Assembly (NCBI GenBank): GCA_963971405.1
Contig: OZ020492.1
Span: 14,496,151-14,560,150 of the forward strand
DNA length: 64,000 nt
Source of the DNA: Psococerastis gibbosa
Taxonomy: Eukaryota > Arthropoda > Insecta > Psocodea > Psocidae
Direction of reading: 5' to 3'
A program made the position numbers and the translations under genes. This document shows positions 42,385 through 54,344 of the stretch, in pieces. Under the pieces are notes generated by a model. That model was given only the letters and a program-made list of their open reading frames with translations. It did not search any database and was not told the origin of the DNA. The stretch's first letter is position 1. Each line of letters starts with the position of its first letter.

Positions 42385-43283
42385 CCGGTCTGAGTTTACT
42401 CGAACATGCTTTCCAATTTATAATTATTATATAATTATAATATAAAATTACTAGATAGACATAATGTGTAATTTCATAGTAAATAATTTCCCTATGGTTA
42501 AATATCAGATCCCTCGAGGGGGGGGGGGGGTCCACCACAATATATACAAAACCCATTAAAACTCAATTGCATATTCTGGAACGAACAGACCAATTCATTG
42601 TAACATTAGTAACAATGACACATGGCACGTAATGTATTGGAGAGTGAATTTTCCATAATTTCTTCAAAAAATAATTTTTTTGCACAGAACCAAATACTTT
42701 TTTGGGAATCCAACCTGTCCGATTTTGTTACTCTATTGAACACCTAAAACATACCAGAAGGTAGAAATCATCGATAAAAAGGTTCCGCAGAAAAATTATT
42801 TTTTAATCATTTTTCATGAAAATTGAGTTATTTTTATTTTTTTTTTACCCCCAGAAGCAAACTATCAAGGGGCAAGCGACCCCCCGCATTTAATTAACAT
42901 TAATAACGACTACAAAATATGTGAATTTAAAAGAAATCGTTGTAGCCGTTTTTGAGAAATAATTTTTTTAGCCGTTTTTTTTGGGAGTTTTAGAGAATAA
43001 AACCCCCTCAAATTGAGTTAGCCCAAAATAAAATAAAAATGGTCTCGAGGTATGATTTTTGTGAACCTACAAGCAAAATTTCATCAAAATCGGCCAAGTA
43101 GTTTGCCCGGAAATCGATGAACATACATGCAGACAGAAAGACAGACAGACAGACAGACATTTCGTAAAAACCACTTTTTTTGGTTCCTGGGACCCTAAAA
43201 CGTGTAAATCCGTTGAAATCTCGGAATCGAAAATTTCGACCATCACAAAGCTTTCCTTATACTACGTATAAATTGGAAAGCAA
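42385..43283 (+). repeat. Repeat Q, full-length copy
   Basis: Starts aaccggtctgagtttactcg, catgctttccaatttata; G12 run at 42518; cagaagcaaactatcaaggg; atttcatcaaaatcggcc; ACAG microsatellite at 43137-43162; ends aaagctttccttatactacg, tataaattggaaagc. The first ctttccaatttata and last tataaattggaaag are inverted copies, a short TIR. No ORF. Confidence 0.85.
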
Positions 43284-43672
43284 CAAGGTGGCAATGATGA
43301 AATAACATTGGTAATATAAGCAGCCGAATGGGTCTATTAGATTCTACTACTGTGTAACTTGTCACCGCTACTTATGAGATCGTTGGTGACTACTCCCACA
43401 AGGGCACGTTCCACTGCCAATTATTTAACTTTCTAATACTTCTTTCTGTGTCGTCTGATGCCGATTCACTCGCCTATTCCGAATCTTCTCAAGGACGGAG
43501 GAGACACCGTATCTCTATACCGTATTGTAAATTAGAAAGAAATATGCATACTAATAGGATAAGTACCGACACAGATAATACGAGTACTAATTAGCCAATT
43601 CCTAAATAACAATTCAGAATGTCTATCTCAAATAGTTCCTAACTTCAATAATGAAATATACCTAGGCCTAAT

Positions 43673-43901
43673 CAGTGGCGGCGCTACGGGGGTGCCCGAG
43701 GGGGCCTGGCCCCCCAACAGTTTCTCCGGCCCCTCCGGGGCCCCCCCACTTTTGAGATATTTTACATGTTGTTAAATTGCAGAATTAGTGAACGGTATGC
43801 CTACTCCCAATGAAAAATGTTTTGTTTTTTCATTGGCCCCCCCAGATAGAAGTCATGCCCCTCCATGGCCCCCCGCCTTAAAATTTCTAGCGCCGCCACT
43901 G
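43673..43901. mobile_element. hAT MITE family G, 229 bp
   Basis: CAGTGGCGGCGCTACGG and TAGCGCCGCCACTG ends, perfect duplication ggcctaat at 43665-43672 and 43902-43909. The subterminal parts are G- and C-rich. Confidence 0.92.
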
Positions 43902-44014
43902 GGCCTAATTAGAAATTATACTACCTTATTTATACTTATTTATACTTATTTATACTTCCTATATTATTGTTTGGATTGACCATTAACTATTATTATTATT
44001 ATTATTATGAGTAA

Positions 44015-44472
44015 CAATAACTACAGTTGTTTTGGACCCATCACGGGCCACGGCCTACCGGGTCCACGGTATTTTTGTAGGTATCACAAATGTATATTAT
44101 TGTATGTATTATATTGATTGATTGATTGATTGAGTTCCATGGTATACAATTGTCCTAGGGATAAATTTCGGTTGCCTCGACTTTACCCATCCCAAGCACT
44201 GAATTGGTCGATGGGCCAGGCCTATTGCAGAAACAAAAAAAAGCGACCTACTGGGTTTCGTTTACATTAATTTGTGAACATACATGCCAAATTTTATTGA
44301 ATTCCACAGTGTAGTTTGCCCCAAATCGACGAACGACTGACATTCCTTTTATAAAAACTACTTTTTGGGGTTTCTGGGACCTAAAACCTAAACTGGGGCC
44401 TAAATTCACTGAAATCTCGAAATCAGGAATTTCGACCACCACAAAGCTAACTAACATATCAATAGGAAAGCT
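44015..44472 (+). repeat. LINE 3' tail followed by repeat Q fragment
   Basis: ggacccatcacgggccac and a gattgattgatt tail (44110-44132) look like a LINE end. From 44142 an old repeat-Q copy follows (agttccatggtatacaattg ... tcgaccaccacaaagcta). Confidence 0.6.
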
Positions 44473-44474
44473 AT

Positions 44475-45390
44475 AATTAAAAAATAGGCCATCATAGCTG
44501 AATAAAGTAATTTTTATAATTGTTTATGGGCTTTTATGGATGTAAATCTACTTGTGGTATTTCCCAATGAAACTTGCCCTGCCAACGACCCATCGGTTTT
44601 CGAGCATTATTGATACAGTTCCCGAATTAATTTCAAGCCAGTGGAAAACTAGTTCGCTCCTCGATGTCAACCCTCACCGACTGCCAGTGCCAAGCTTACG
44701 ATTGACATTGGAACAGGTGCTAGCTCGATTTAACCAAGTATGGGAATGAGCTTAAATTAAGTCGCAATACTTACTCATAATCATAGTACTGTTTATGCAA
44801 ACACGCCAGAATCTGAAGCGGCCTTGACATTTGAAATAAGAGTGAGAGTATTACGACGCAATACGGAAAGTTTCTAATGAGGGAATTGTCTCATCTTACT
44901 TCAATTATTTATTAATTGTATGCCATTATAATTAATTAATTCCCAAATCCACGAATTAGTCCACCCCCCCCCCCTCTCCAGACTTTTTTGATATTTGTCA
45001 ATATCAGTCAGAAGATGTCCAACAAATACGCACGAAGTCTACACACAAAAAACAAAAAGATCCAGCCGAAATTCTCTCATTTCATTATCTCACCCTTAAC
45101 AAATTGATGATGATTGCCCTCCGTTCTCTATCGTCTTGGGACTTGGGCCACCAAACCGATGGCCCCCCGGACAACAATCAATCTGCACGCTTGCTCGGAG
45201 CCCAAAGAGTCTCATGAATACGTGCGAAGAAGAAATAATCATTTGGAAATTTATGGACTCCGATTTGTCGTCAAAATCCATATGATAATCATGCAAATGA
45301 TTGCATTTCAACACTCCAGCATACAGAGCAAGGCGTAGTCGCAGCCGAGCATCTACCCATTACACTCATTCTGAGGTGGTGATACCTCAC
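44475..45390. other. Intergenic sequence, nothing firm
   Basis: A plus-strand frame at 44552-44749 and frames around 45100-45340 are somewhat GC-rich but carry no recognised motif; a C run lies near 44965. Confidence 0.35.
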
Positions 45391-45395
45391 CAGCA

Positions 45396-45561
45396 GCCTG
45401 ATCGAGGCGATTATAATACCGGTATTTATTTAATCCTCTGGTATTAAAAATGTAAACAAGATAATTTTGTAATGGAAAGTGCTATTCAAAATTAGTTTGT
45501 TTACAGTTATAATCCTAGGGTATTTATTTAACCTCGGTATTATAATCGCCTCGATCAGGGT
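45396..45561. mobile_element. Candidate MITE with inverted ends
   Basis: cctgatcgaggcgattataa and its complement (ttataatcgcctcgatcagg) face each other 110 nt apart; the flanking accagca also extends the repeat. No clear target duplication. Confidence 0.65.
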
Positions 45562-45599
45562 GCTGGTCACAATATTTACAGCAGCTATGATGGGTTATG

Positions 45600-46380
45600 T
45601 TTAGTGGATGAGTCCATGAGTCCATGCATTTTCATAGGCTCTTACGAAAGAGAAATCTCTCAAATCATAAGAAAGAAGAAAATGTCACAACATCTCCTTC
45701 GACATCGAACCTGCTTCGCAACAGAACAGTCGGGAAACCTCTATAACGACCATTGTCATCTCGAAGCAAGAAACGTCCACACCTTCAAGCTGGTTCCTAA
45801 ATTTCCCCTCGAGCACGTTCACTCACCACTGAGTAATAGGGAATGCTTTGTAAATCTCCTTCACCACTAGTATTCAGAAGACTATCCTTTACAGAAGAAC
45901 GATATTCGTATTGATCTATATGGGAATCTATAGCACACTCACAAAGTGTTCGACTTCCTCGCCGAGGACATCCGCCAGAACCCAAGTCATACACTCTTCG
46001 CGTGAAAAGTATCAAGCGACACGTTCCAACCATCCACTCTGCGACGGCTCCTCCCATTGGAACTCCACCCCCGATAGTACTGCAGGATACGCACACATAA
46101 TGTACGTCCACATACTAGTAATCAGCGACGAAACATGAGCAGCTAATGAATGAAGCACCTCATATCGGAGTGTAGTCCATTTTCAAAAAAGAAATACAAC
46201 TGACAACAACCGGTACGAGTGAACACGTAGGCCTACATGCTTTCCTTTTTATATCAATTAGAATAGGTACTGTAATAGTTCCTTGGCAAATAATGTACGA
46301 ATGATTATTATTAGTATTATTTATTGGGGGGCCCCAGGATATTTTTATTACAATGGTATAATTGATAAATTATTTATAAA
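45600..46380. other. Intergenic sequence of average GC
   Basis: Open frames on both strands (45604-45870 plus, 45797-46111 minus) lack known motifs. A short piece of repeat Q (gtacgagtgaacacgtagg) is at 46213-46290. Confidence 0.35.
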
Positions 46381-46384
46381 TATA

Positions 46385-46575
46385 TACCTTCGGCGCAGGG
46401 GAGTACCGGCCGAAGAAGAAGAAAAAAATATATATTCGCATAGGTCTTGGAACCCTTTGAATATAGCATAACTATTGGGATCACGGGCTATACGTAGAGC
46501 CTTTTTGGCCAGCTCATCAGCCCGCTCGTTGCCGTCGATTCCAGCATGCCCTGGAACCCACAGAATCTCCACAGA
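46385..46575 (-). pseudogene. LINE RNase H fragment
   Basis: MEILWVPGHAGIDGNERADE then LAKKALRIARDP. VPGHxGxxGNExAD is the C-terminal active-site motif of LINE-encoded RNase H (I/R1/Jockey relatives). After about 40 residues the similarity is lost in a repeat of AAG/GAA codons. Confidence 0.85.
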
Positions 46576-46579
46576 AACA

Positions 46580-47755
46580 TGAAAATTTTTACCCAGTGGG
46601 CACTAATGCTGCAGCAATGTAGAAATGAATAACAGAACGTGTCTTTCGTAAATATTTAATACTTACCAAAAATATTAAAATTACCGATAGAAAGAAGCAG
46701 AGTGACTTGTGCTAAACTGTGAAGCACACCACAACAAGGGTCAGCAGAAAATGACGCATCAACTTGAACTAAACATGGCTACTCGTAGATGCAAAATCAT
46801 TCAGAGTCAATCCCCCCTATTACACACTCGTATATTGGATCAATTTCCGATCGAATCAAAAAATATGGGTTGAAGAAAAATTCGAAAGTGTAATAGCCTA
46901 CCGAAATTCAAATTCAAGTCGTATACTTCATACAGACCAGGGGGGCTGGGGGCTTGATTTTACACTAGAGAGAATTGAACTTTGCAGGCGTGCGGCATTT
47001 CACTACATACTATTCGAGCCTTGCCTCATATTGAAAAATCCACCGCATGACTATGTATACAACTAAAGTAATAAATAAAGACATCTAGGCAAAATGTGCA
47101 GATCTAAAAAAAAAATTGGAATACTCGAAATCGCCGAATTAGAAAGGTGGCCCACAAATGAGGGAAGGCACAGTTTGAAATAACGCTCGTAAGATAATCT
47201 AAACCCTCTCTTGCCAACTTAATGACTTTAGTCATAGTGCTCAAGTGCAAAACCTTAAAGTTTTCGACTTTATATGACGCGTTGCCAGTTCTGGCTATTA
47301 AATTTTACTTCTGTGCTATGCTTGTACCTATTTATATTATTTAATTCATTAATTGTACTGTCCATTTCATTATTCTTGGTGGGTATTGATGCAAAAGTAG
47401 CCTGCTGGCTGCTGTGTACACGGAACCTGATTAAAGTCTAGCTATGCCACTGTCCAGCTCAAAAGAATTAGAAAGTTTAAAGTTTACCGACTGAGACAAA
47501 TGATGTTACAGCAACAGGGGGTTCCCAGAATTTCCTCCGTTAGACATTATATTTTAGAAAATGATTTGATGGATTTTTAGGTAATTTGCCTTACCTACTG
47601 GTAGTATACGGACACTCGCAACTTCAGACCTTAATACAACGTCGATTGGTGACCGGCCTGGTACAGGCAAATCGCGATAACGCTTTAATATGCCAATAAA
47701 AACGCATTCTGAAGGTCTTCTGTACAATACTACAATACTAGTAACCAACATATCA
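46580..47755. other. Intergenic sequence
   Basis: A minus-strand stretch at 47590-47745 is open (KRYRDLPVPGRSPIDVVLRS) and ends at a good donor (GTAG/GTAAGG), but no matching acceptor or family was found. Confidence 0.3.
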
Positions 47756-47758
47756 TTA

Positions 47759-47913
47759 GGGGGGTATTCCATATACGTCAATCGTCAACGAAAAATTGAA
47801 AAATGACGTTTTAGCAGACATTAAAGACATACTAAAAATTCTGCTACCACGTCAATTTACGTCATTTTGACGTCATTTTTCAATTTTTCGTTGACGTTGT
47901 TGGAATGGGCACC
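47759..47913. mobile_element. Foldback MITE, PIF/Harbinger-like
   Basis: ggggtattccatatacgtca, cgtcaacgaaaaattgaaaa and reverse; inner gcagacatt and gctaccacgtca parts as in the 31100 and 56507 elements. TTA on the left; ATA on the right. Confidence 0.7.
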
Positions 47914-48119
47914 ATAGCACACAAATCAGAACGGGAAAAATACAAAGTTAGAATGCTCCGTTTTATACAGAAATAAAGCTTTTTAACAAGCTTACTTCCC
48001 ATACCCACTTGCTTCCAAAATAAAAAATACAAAGTACTATTGAAAAACATTTTTTTTAAATATGTTTACTACTCTCTGTCTGTAATGGTATCGATGTCCT
48101 GAACCTATGAAAATAGTGA

Positions 48120-48260
48120 ATTGTTCATTCTCCCATCATAATGTTCTGTATGATCAACTGGATTTATGACGTGTTGACGACTTTATCTCTACAATATTGT
48201 ATATTGTTATAAGGGGAAATACACGATATTGATTGATTGGATGAGTGATTGAATGTGTAG
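48120..48260 (+). mobile_element. LINE 3' end with GATT tail
   Basis: gacgtgttgacgactttatc then gatattgattgattggatga: a LINE 3' UTR with short tail repeats, without ORF. Confidence 0.45.
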
Positions 48261-48539
48261 AGATAGTGTAGAGTTTGTATTTACTGTACCTGTACTAAGT
48301 TAATAGAATTAATGTACTCATACTTATTCTTTCTTTTTTTGTAAAGTACATTCTCAAAGCCTTTTTACCCTACTATTGTAGCTAATAATGGGGGTAAGCA
48401 TTGCACTACTCTGTCCATAGGGAGCCATATGCCTATATATAGTTTAGTACTTGACTGCCGAAATGTCTGTTTGCCATTCACATGAGTATTTATCATGTAA
48501 ATAGTGATAGCCCAGGTAAAAAACTATTGGGATGACAAC

Positions 48540-49437
48540 GAATTTGAATTGAATTATTTTGAAGAGAATCAAATTCATTTTCAAATGTTTGTAACCAAAC
48601 GGTGGCCCCAAGGGGGCTTGATTTTGCCATTGCTCTGGTGTTTGATTGCTGACCTACTACTGGCCATACTTTTGATGCTGGTTTCTTTGCCCAAGCATAC
48701 GCGGATAACTTTGTGATTGTGTAGCAAGGATCATATTTACCCACTGTTATGAACAGAAACCATGACGCAATTAGATTAGGTATCAATATTTGGTAAAAGC
48801 TCGGCATTTAAGAAGGACATGAAATACCTAAGAGTAATTTTTTATGACAAATTACTGTGGAATTCGCAAATGAAAAATATTGTAGAGAAAGCTACAAGTG
48901 CCTTGTGGACACAGACAAACCAGTGGTAGTACCTGGGAATTAAGACGTGGCTCTACAAAATAATTGTTATACCAATAATTCCCTATGCCTTTGTGGTATG
49001 GTGGCCAAGAACAGTAAAGGCGACACTATGTCAACTACTGAGACTCGCTTGTATAGCCTGCACTGAAGCTTTTAAGGCAACCCCTCCAGCTAGTTTGGTG
49101 GCAGCGATAAATCTTCCACCTCTAGAAATAACGATTCAAGAGGCGGCCATCTTGTCGGCTCTGAGGCAGAAGTGCAGCGGTTTATGGCGGTATAATATCC
49201 AGCACACCAGTCCAAGGCCGGAGTAGCCGTAGTCCGTACCCCCCCCCCCCCCGAAATGAAATGGCTTGATACTAGATAGAATCGGATTTTGAGGGGGGAA
49301 ATAGAAACCACGGTGTAATATTCTATGAAATTTCTGAACCCCCCCCCCCTCCCCAAAAAAAAAAACAATCCTGACTACGGCCTTGCACCAGTCATTCATC
49401 AATCGGAAGACGTGATAAGGTATTAAGCTTACTTACT
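48540..49437 (+). pseudogene. R1/Jockey-like LINE RT relic, split by a MITE
   Basis: VTKRWPQGGLILPLLWCLIA (GCPQGGVLSPLLW), then in other frames MKYLRVIFYDKLLWNSQMKN, YLGIKTWLYKIIVIPIIPYA, VVWWPRTVKATLCQLLRLAC, TEAFKATPPASLVAAINLPP. Order and motifs are those of the RT-to-C-terminus part of R1-like LINEs. Many stops. The MITE at 49213-49385 interrupts it; across the MITE, GLWRYNIQHTSP continues as VIHQSEDVIRY. Confidence 0.85.
49213..49385. mobile_element. hAT-type MITE family B, 173 bp, in a LINE
   Basis: CAAGGCCGGAGTAGCCGTAG and CTGACTACGGCCTTG ends; perfect duplication caccagtc at 49205-49212 and 49386-49393. C runs at about 49239 and 49339. Confidence 0.92.
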
Positions 49438-49650
49438 ACTTATCCATCTCGGACGATCTTCCGCCACTAGCTTCCAGTTTCGGCTGCCGGTGACGTACAC
49501 ATCTTCAAGCACTTGGTCCATCCATCTGAGCCTTGGCTTACCGAGTCGCCTAGGGTGGTTGAAGGTGTCTTCGAAAACCTGCTTCAACGTCCTCGCCGCC
49601 TGCATACGGTGCATATGACCCAGCCATTGGATTCGACGCCCTTTCAGTTC
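49438..49650 (-). pseudogene. RTE-like LINE C-terminal fragment
   Basis: RIQWLGHMHRMQAARTLKQV, RLGKPRLRWMDQVLEDVYVT, NWKLVAEDRPRW. The GxPRLRWxDxVxxDxxxxGxxNWxxxAxDRxxWR pattern is the usual C-terminus of RTE-type ORF2. Confidence 0.75.
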
Positions 49651-49654
49651 TAAT

Positions 49655-51390
49655 ATTATGCTCGGGGAGGATACATACCAAAAAGAACTATCCTGGACGA
49701 AGCACCTATTTCACGTATTCCTACGCGTGAAGCCCAGAAGGAAGAATTAGGAGTTGCTTGATGGAACTGGTGTACATTGTATGAACCCAGCTTTTTCATC
49801 GCTCGTGGGGCATTCGACAGCCTCCCAGGCGGAGGCATTTGCGATTATGACTATGGAAATTTGATTTGAACATGAAGACCCCATCCGAATAAGATTATGG
49901 TTTGTGCTAATAGCCAAGCAGCTATATATTATATGCGATTTAAAATTCAACAGTGCTGCAATGCAAACAAACTTTGAGGAGGCTTAATAAATTGAGACTT
50001 GTACAGTTGACCTAGTTTGGGTACCTGGTCATGAGCTGGAGTTGTGAGGAAATATTTTGTGCTTCGCGTATTTCCTTTTTGGGGTCTCCTCTTGTACTTA
50101 ATGTACTGTCGGGAGGCTTCAAATTGGAATTTTGTGTAATAAAATATTTCTTTACAATATTTGAATTTGGCGGTACTACGGCGTAATTGCGGTCAGCGCT
50201 CTGGCGGAAGAAGGGGGAATCAAACGACTGGACTTCTTGGTTCCTGTTGCAACGTTGAAGCTTCATTTTCATATTTTATTCGCATTTTGAATTGAAACCA
50301 ATTATTAATTACTTCGTTTATATCTCTATTTCCTTCACATAACGTCCCACAACGGTGGTGAGTAAAATCTTTTAATATTACGAACATTAAATTTAGTAAT
50401 AATTTAACCACAATATTCCTCATTATAAATAGGCTACTGCCCGTATTCTCCGGCGCAGACAAGCTCTGCACATGCAAATTTTGTAGACCGTATTTTTCCC
50501 CGTTTTAATATTAAATTGTCTTTATAGCCTTTAAACACTAATTCTTCATTCTTTATTTATTTTATAACCATTTTAGGGTGCTTGTGCTCGGTGCAGTTGT
50601 TGTGCAAAGTGTTGGTGCACGGCGTTGTTCCGTTGTCCACCTACCTACTGCAAGCGGCCATCTCTGAGGACCTTCCTTCCATGATGACCAGAGTCGGCGG
50701 CTGTTCCATGTACCTTAATTACCGGCCAATGATGTTGGAGTAGAGCTTCCACGCCCGATGGGGTGAACGGCGGAAGGGCCATCGCCATGGAGCGTCGGCC
50801 CACGTTTATAAGGTACATGTGATCAGCGTCCAATTATTCCCCCCCCCCCCATAGACTTTAGGGTAAATCCCGCTTGCCTCTTCAGTGAACTCCTATTTTA
50901 TTACTTCAGTGAACTTATGGTATAATGCTTTGTTCTGGATATCCGGTATATACTGTATCCTATGTTAATTCTGTCACCAGCTTTCTGGTATAGCCTATCG
51001 TGGTGCTAAAATTCTATATAACTTATTCATTTTCAATTTAATTTAGGCTATTTAACATATTTCTACTACACTTTATAACGACTTAAAATATAATATTTCT
51101 CATAAATCATGCGATATTCTGTATGCAGGATAACTCCGAATGTATATTGCTGAATATCTTGCTATTTAACTGTATGACGCTCTTTCCCCACCTTCTAGCA
51201 GCGAGCTGTCCATTACGTTTTGTATGGTGCGCGCCGCTGAAGGGTGGTGGGAATTGTGTCAATTATTACTGTTTATATCATTATAGTGTATACAGTATTA
51301 CTGTTGCACTTATACTCTGTACTACAATATTATTTGCATACCTTTACTTGTACTTTTGCCATGTGTATACTTCTCTTCTTGGGTGTTTTC
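49655..51390. other. Intergenic sequence with scattered GC-rich patches
   Basis: 50645-50833 is GC-rich and distantly matches repeat H (ggcccacgt, cggcggaaggg). Plus-strand frame VHGVVPLSTYLLQAAISEDL is open to a stop at 50742 but unassigned. A C run lies near 50841. Confidence 0.35.
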
Positions 51391-51560
51391 AGGTGCTGCG
51401 GTGGTGGAGGTACAATACTCGATGTCAAGTCTCCTCAACTTTCGTCCATCTTTTGTTCCGAGTGTCCCCGCCATTGCACGGCCTGAGAACATTCAGGAGG
51501 AGCTGAGACGATGCGGAGATGGCTATTTATGCGCGGCTACTGGAGGAAGCAGCTGAGGAT
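51391..51560 (+). other. Candidate terminal exon or transposon ORF end
   Basis: After gggtgttttcag a frame reads EVQYSMSSLLNFRPSFVPSV, RPENIQEELRRCGDGYLCA to a stop; another frame ends MAIYARLLEEAAEDK-stop. The second ending is also seen at 33440 (EEAADDK-stop) at the edge of repeat R, favouring a transposon ORF. Confidence 0.3.
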
Positions 51561-51935
51561 AAGTAGCCTACTCATTTTATATATCTTATATTTCTGATAC
51601 TGTACTGATTTCTGTATACTGTTCATTAACAGCCCCCTTTAATATGCATTTATTGATTTTTCTTTACCTGTCCTGTGGAAGGAGCCTAATCATTCTTCAA
51701 CTACACCAGCTCGACTGGTAATAAGTCATAATAATTTAGCATTTCCATATTTCCTATATTCTGTCTACCGTATGTATCCTTATCTCTTTTAATTTAATAG
51801 TGGTTTATCCACACGGCGCCCAACCCTGAGTTTTGTTTCCCTTTGTTTTCCGATTATCTGAGCTTGTTCCTTTATTTCTACTCTAGCCCTGACCAACGAC
51901 TGGGGTAGTTGAGGAATGATTTGGCGAGAGTTAGC
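51530..51935 (+). repeat. Repeat R, uninterrupted copy
   Basis: gtggtttatccacacggcgc, ctgaccaacgactggggtag and ctgtactgatttctgtatac match the minus strand of 32813-33470. Acts as the empty-site copy for the SINE at 33031. Confidence 0.7.
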
Positions 51936-52021
51936 CCTCTGTCAGAGCCAAAGGAAACGAGCTCGCAAATTCCCTAGCCTGAGAAGGCTCGAAAACTGTT
52001 CCCATCGGGCCTACGACCCCG

Positions 52022-52250
52022 TACCACTTACTTACTTACTTACTTAAGTTGGCGCTGTCAGCCCTGGGGGACTTTTGGCCGCATTCACAACACCACGCCA
52101 CCGGATCCTGTCCTTCGCCAGATCACACCAATTATCGGCCCGAAGGCCAACTTCCTGCATATCTTCGTTTAGCTGGTCGCCATAGCGTCGTCTCGGACGC
52201 CCCAAAGGTCTTCTTCTGTTGGGACATGCCATCCATACTGCTTGTGCCAC
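52022..52250 (-). pseudogene. RTE-like LINE C-terminus with AAGT tail
   Basis: Minus strand: NRRRPLGRPRRRYGDQLNED, NWCDLAKDRIRWRGVVNAAK. GRPRxRWxDxxxxD and WxxxAxDRxxWR are RTE-type signatures. The 3' end carries aagtaagtaagtaagt. Confidence 0.75.
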
Positions 52251-52254
52251 TACC

Positions 52255-53050
52255 GTACATTTCCTAAGATATAGAAGGAGGGGTTGGCTGCCACCCCCCC
52301 CCCCCAAATCCAGTATTAAATCCACAATAATTTGATAAATAGACAACGGTACGTACACATTTGCATAAACATAGAACTGCAGAAAATTGAAGAGCAAGCC
52401 TACGTGAAGTTGAAACCCCTAGACCGGTTTGAGTGAATGATTTTCCACCTGTGTTCCAATCTTTAAATGCAACTAGTTGAGCTAAATCTCACTAGATGGC
52501 AGGGACATATTGTTCCATCGCATAGACGGCATCGGATCCCAACATAGCATAGTAATGGAAGTGCGTATAATACAGTATTGCAGTATGACAAATTACGTAG
52601 GCACGTGAATCGAGTATTCGTACTGAAAGGTACTTTTATATCTCTCTATACGGGTGACTAGCAAGGCCGTGTTTGTGGGGCCGTTTTGAAAAATTAAAAA
52701 TTCCTTGTTGCTTGATACTAAACTAAATAGAAATATTAACAACATGAAATATACACAAACAAAAAACGAACGATGACTGTTCTTTCTACATTTCGACTTG
52801 TTGTATTTACCAAAATTCAGTTACATACATAGTATATTCAGCATATAAACGTCAGCAAAGTCTGTGTATCGTATTTATTTAAAAATTATATTAAAAAATG
52901 ACAAAAATTTGCTATGAATGGTTTTGTAATTAAAAATAAAACCTATATATTCCGGATGAACCTGATGAACACAAAAATAAATATAATTTATTCAGCGTAA
53001 TAATCTTAAATATACAAATACAATACAAATAAACAAAATAAAACAAATTT
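52255..53050. other. Intergenic sequence
   Basis: C run near 52294; otherwise AT-rich without recognised content. Confidence 0.4.
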
Positions 53051-53054
53051 TCTG

Positions 53055-53170
53055 ATCATGCTTCGTAGGGCATGTGAAGCAGGCGGTCTCGGGCTTTCCT
53101 AGTTGAATGTAAGAGAGGGCTTTATAGGCCTAACTCCGCTAGGTTGGCCTCGTAATAGAACAAAAAATCA
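53055..53170 (+). mobile_element. tRNA-derived SINE S1, 5'-truncated
   Basis: atgcttcgtagggcatgtga, gtaagagagggctttatagg, ctccgctaggttggcc. The tRNA-like head is missing. Confidence 0.75.
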
Positions 53171-53377
53171 ATATCTGCTTATGAACCCATGAACAATTTA
53201 TTAACAATAACAAGAACAACGCCTAAGTTATACAAACTAAAATAAAACTAAACGGGCACCATCGTCAAATCCTATTCTCCTATATACCTATAATATATAG
53301 CGGGTAGGCACATGCTTAGGCCCTACAGCTCAAAGGCCAGCTATAATAATTAGTGCTTTAAATCAATAAAATAATTT

Positions 53378-53432
53378 TTCTTGTTCTATTACTAAGCCAA
53401 CCTAGCGGAGTCCTCTCTTACACTCTACAGGT
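53378..53432 (-). mobile_element. tRNA-derived SINE S1, small 3' fragment
   Basis: ttctattactaagccaacct, agcggagt, ctctcttacactc on the plus strand are the 3' end of S1 in reverse. Confidence 0.65.
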
Positions 53433-53589
53433 CACTCTACTAAAAATACAACCCATTTCATATCAAGCCATTCGGGCCATTGTTTGACGAAAACGTTATT
53501 TTGATTTTGAGGAGCCATCAGAGTCATCAACCGAAAGAACCGGGAGAGTGAAGGAAGCAAGGTATTTCTAACAAGCAGCAGAATACGGA

Positions 53590-53850
53590 ATGTACGCATA
53601 CATGGGCGGGTAGCTAATACAGAGGGGGGGGGGGGGTGCAGATACAAAATTTCGATTAAATCTATTGATTTTCGCGGGTTGATTTGAAATTTTGTTGAAT
53701 ATAAACATTGAAATCTCATTTATGATATCTGGTTTGAATTCCCCGCACATATTATGTGTGTAAATTCAAGAAAACTAAATTATATCTAGTGTTAGCTCGT
53801 CAAATCTTTAGAGGGGGGCGTGTTCCCCTTCCACCGCTCTGGCTACGTTC
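53590..53850. mobile_element. Decayed G-rich MITE, family-B-like
   Basis: gggtagctaatacag plus a G13 run on the left; tatatctagtgttagctcg, ggggggcgtgttcccc and ctctggctacgt on the right resemble family B internal and terminal parts. Confidence 0.45.
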
Positions 53851-53927
53851 ATGTTTATAAATAGCTTATATATTTATAAATAAACATGCCACAAATTTAG
53901 TTAAAAATAGTGAAAACTATGTGTCAA

Positions 53928-53990
53928 TGGTGAGCATAATTTCTCAACTTGTCCATTGTCGTTTGTAACAGGTGTAGACGGACTGGTTGA
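53928..53990 (-). repeat. Repeat family F, copy 2
   Basis: Minus strand reads LHLLQTTMDKLRNYAHH; DNA matches 350-430 around ttgtccattgtcgtttgtaac. Confidence 0.55.
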
Positions 53991-54344
53991 TATCGTACCA
54001 GCTGACCAGCGGCCAAAATTCATGTAGAACCACCGTCAGCAGTAATGTCGGAAGAATCAACAAGGTCACTGGAAGGGAAAGGGCGCCGCAGTGTTCAATG
54101 AGGCCTTTAAAAAAACAATAAATAAATAATAACTAGGCAGTTGGAACAGTTTTTATGGTATACAGTAATTTTTTAAATTTAATATATCCCTTAATTCAAG
54201 AAAGAATTCAACCTTACACATATTTATTAACCATTCATCCTGTAATCTAGGAAGGCCGTGCCCAGGTTTTGATTTCGGGAGGGGGGGGGCAAAAAAATAC
54301 CTAATTTATTAATGAATTAATGGATAAATTCTCCAAACCATACA

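Noticed and set aside
43137..43162. CRISPR-like short repeats (CAGA arrays, also 61888-61965)
   Set aside because: Simple microsatellites without spacers, in a eukaryotic genome.
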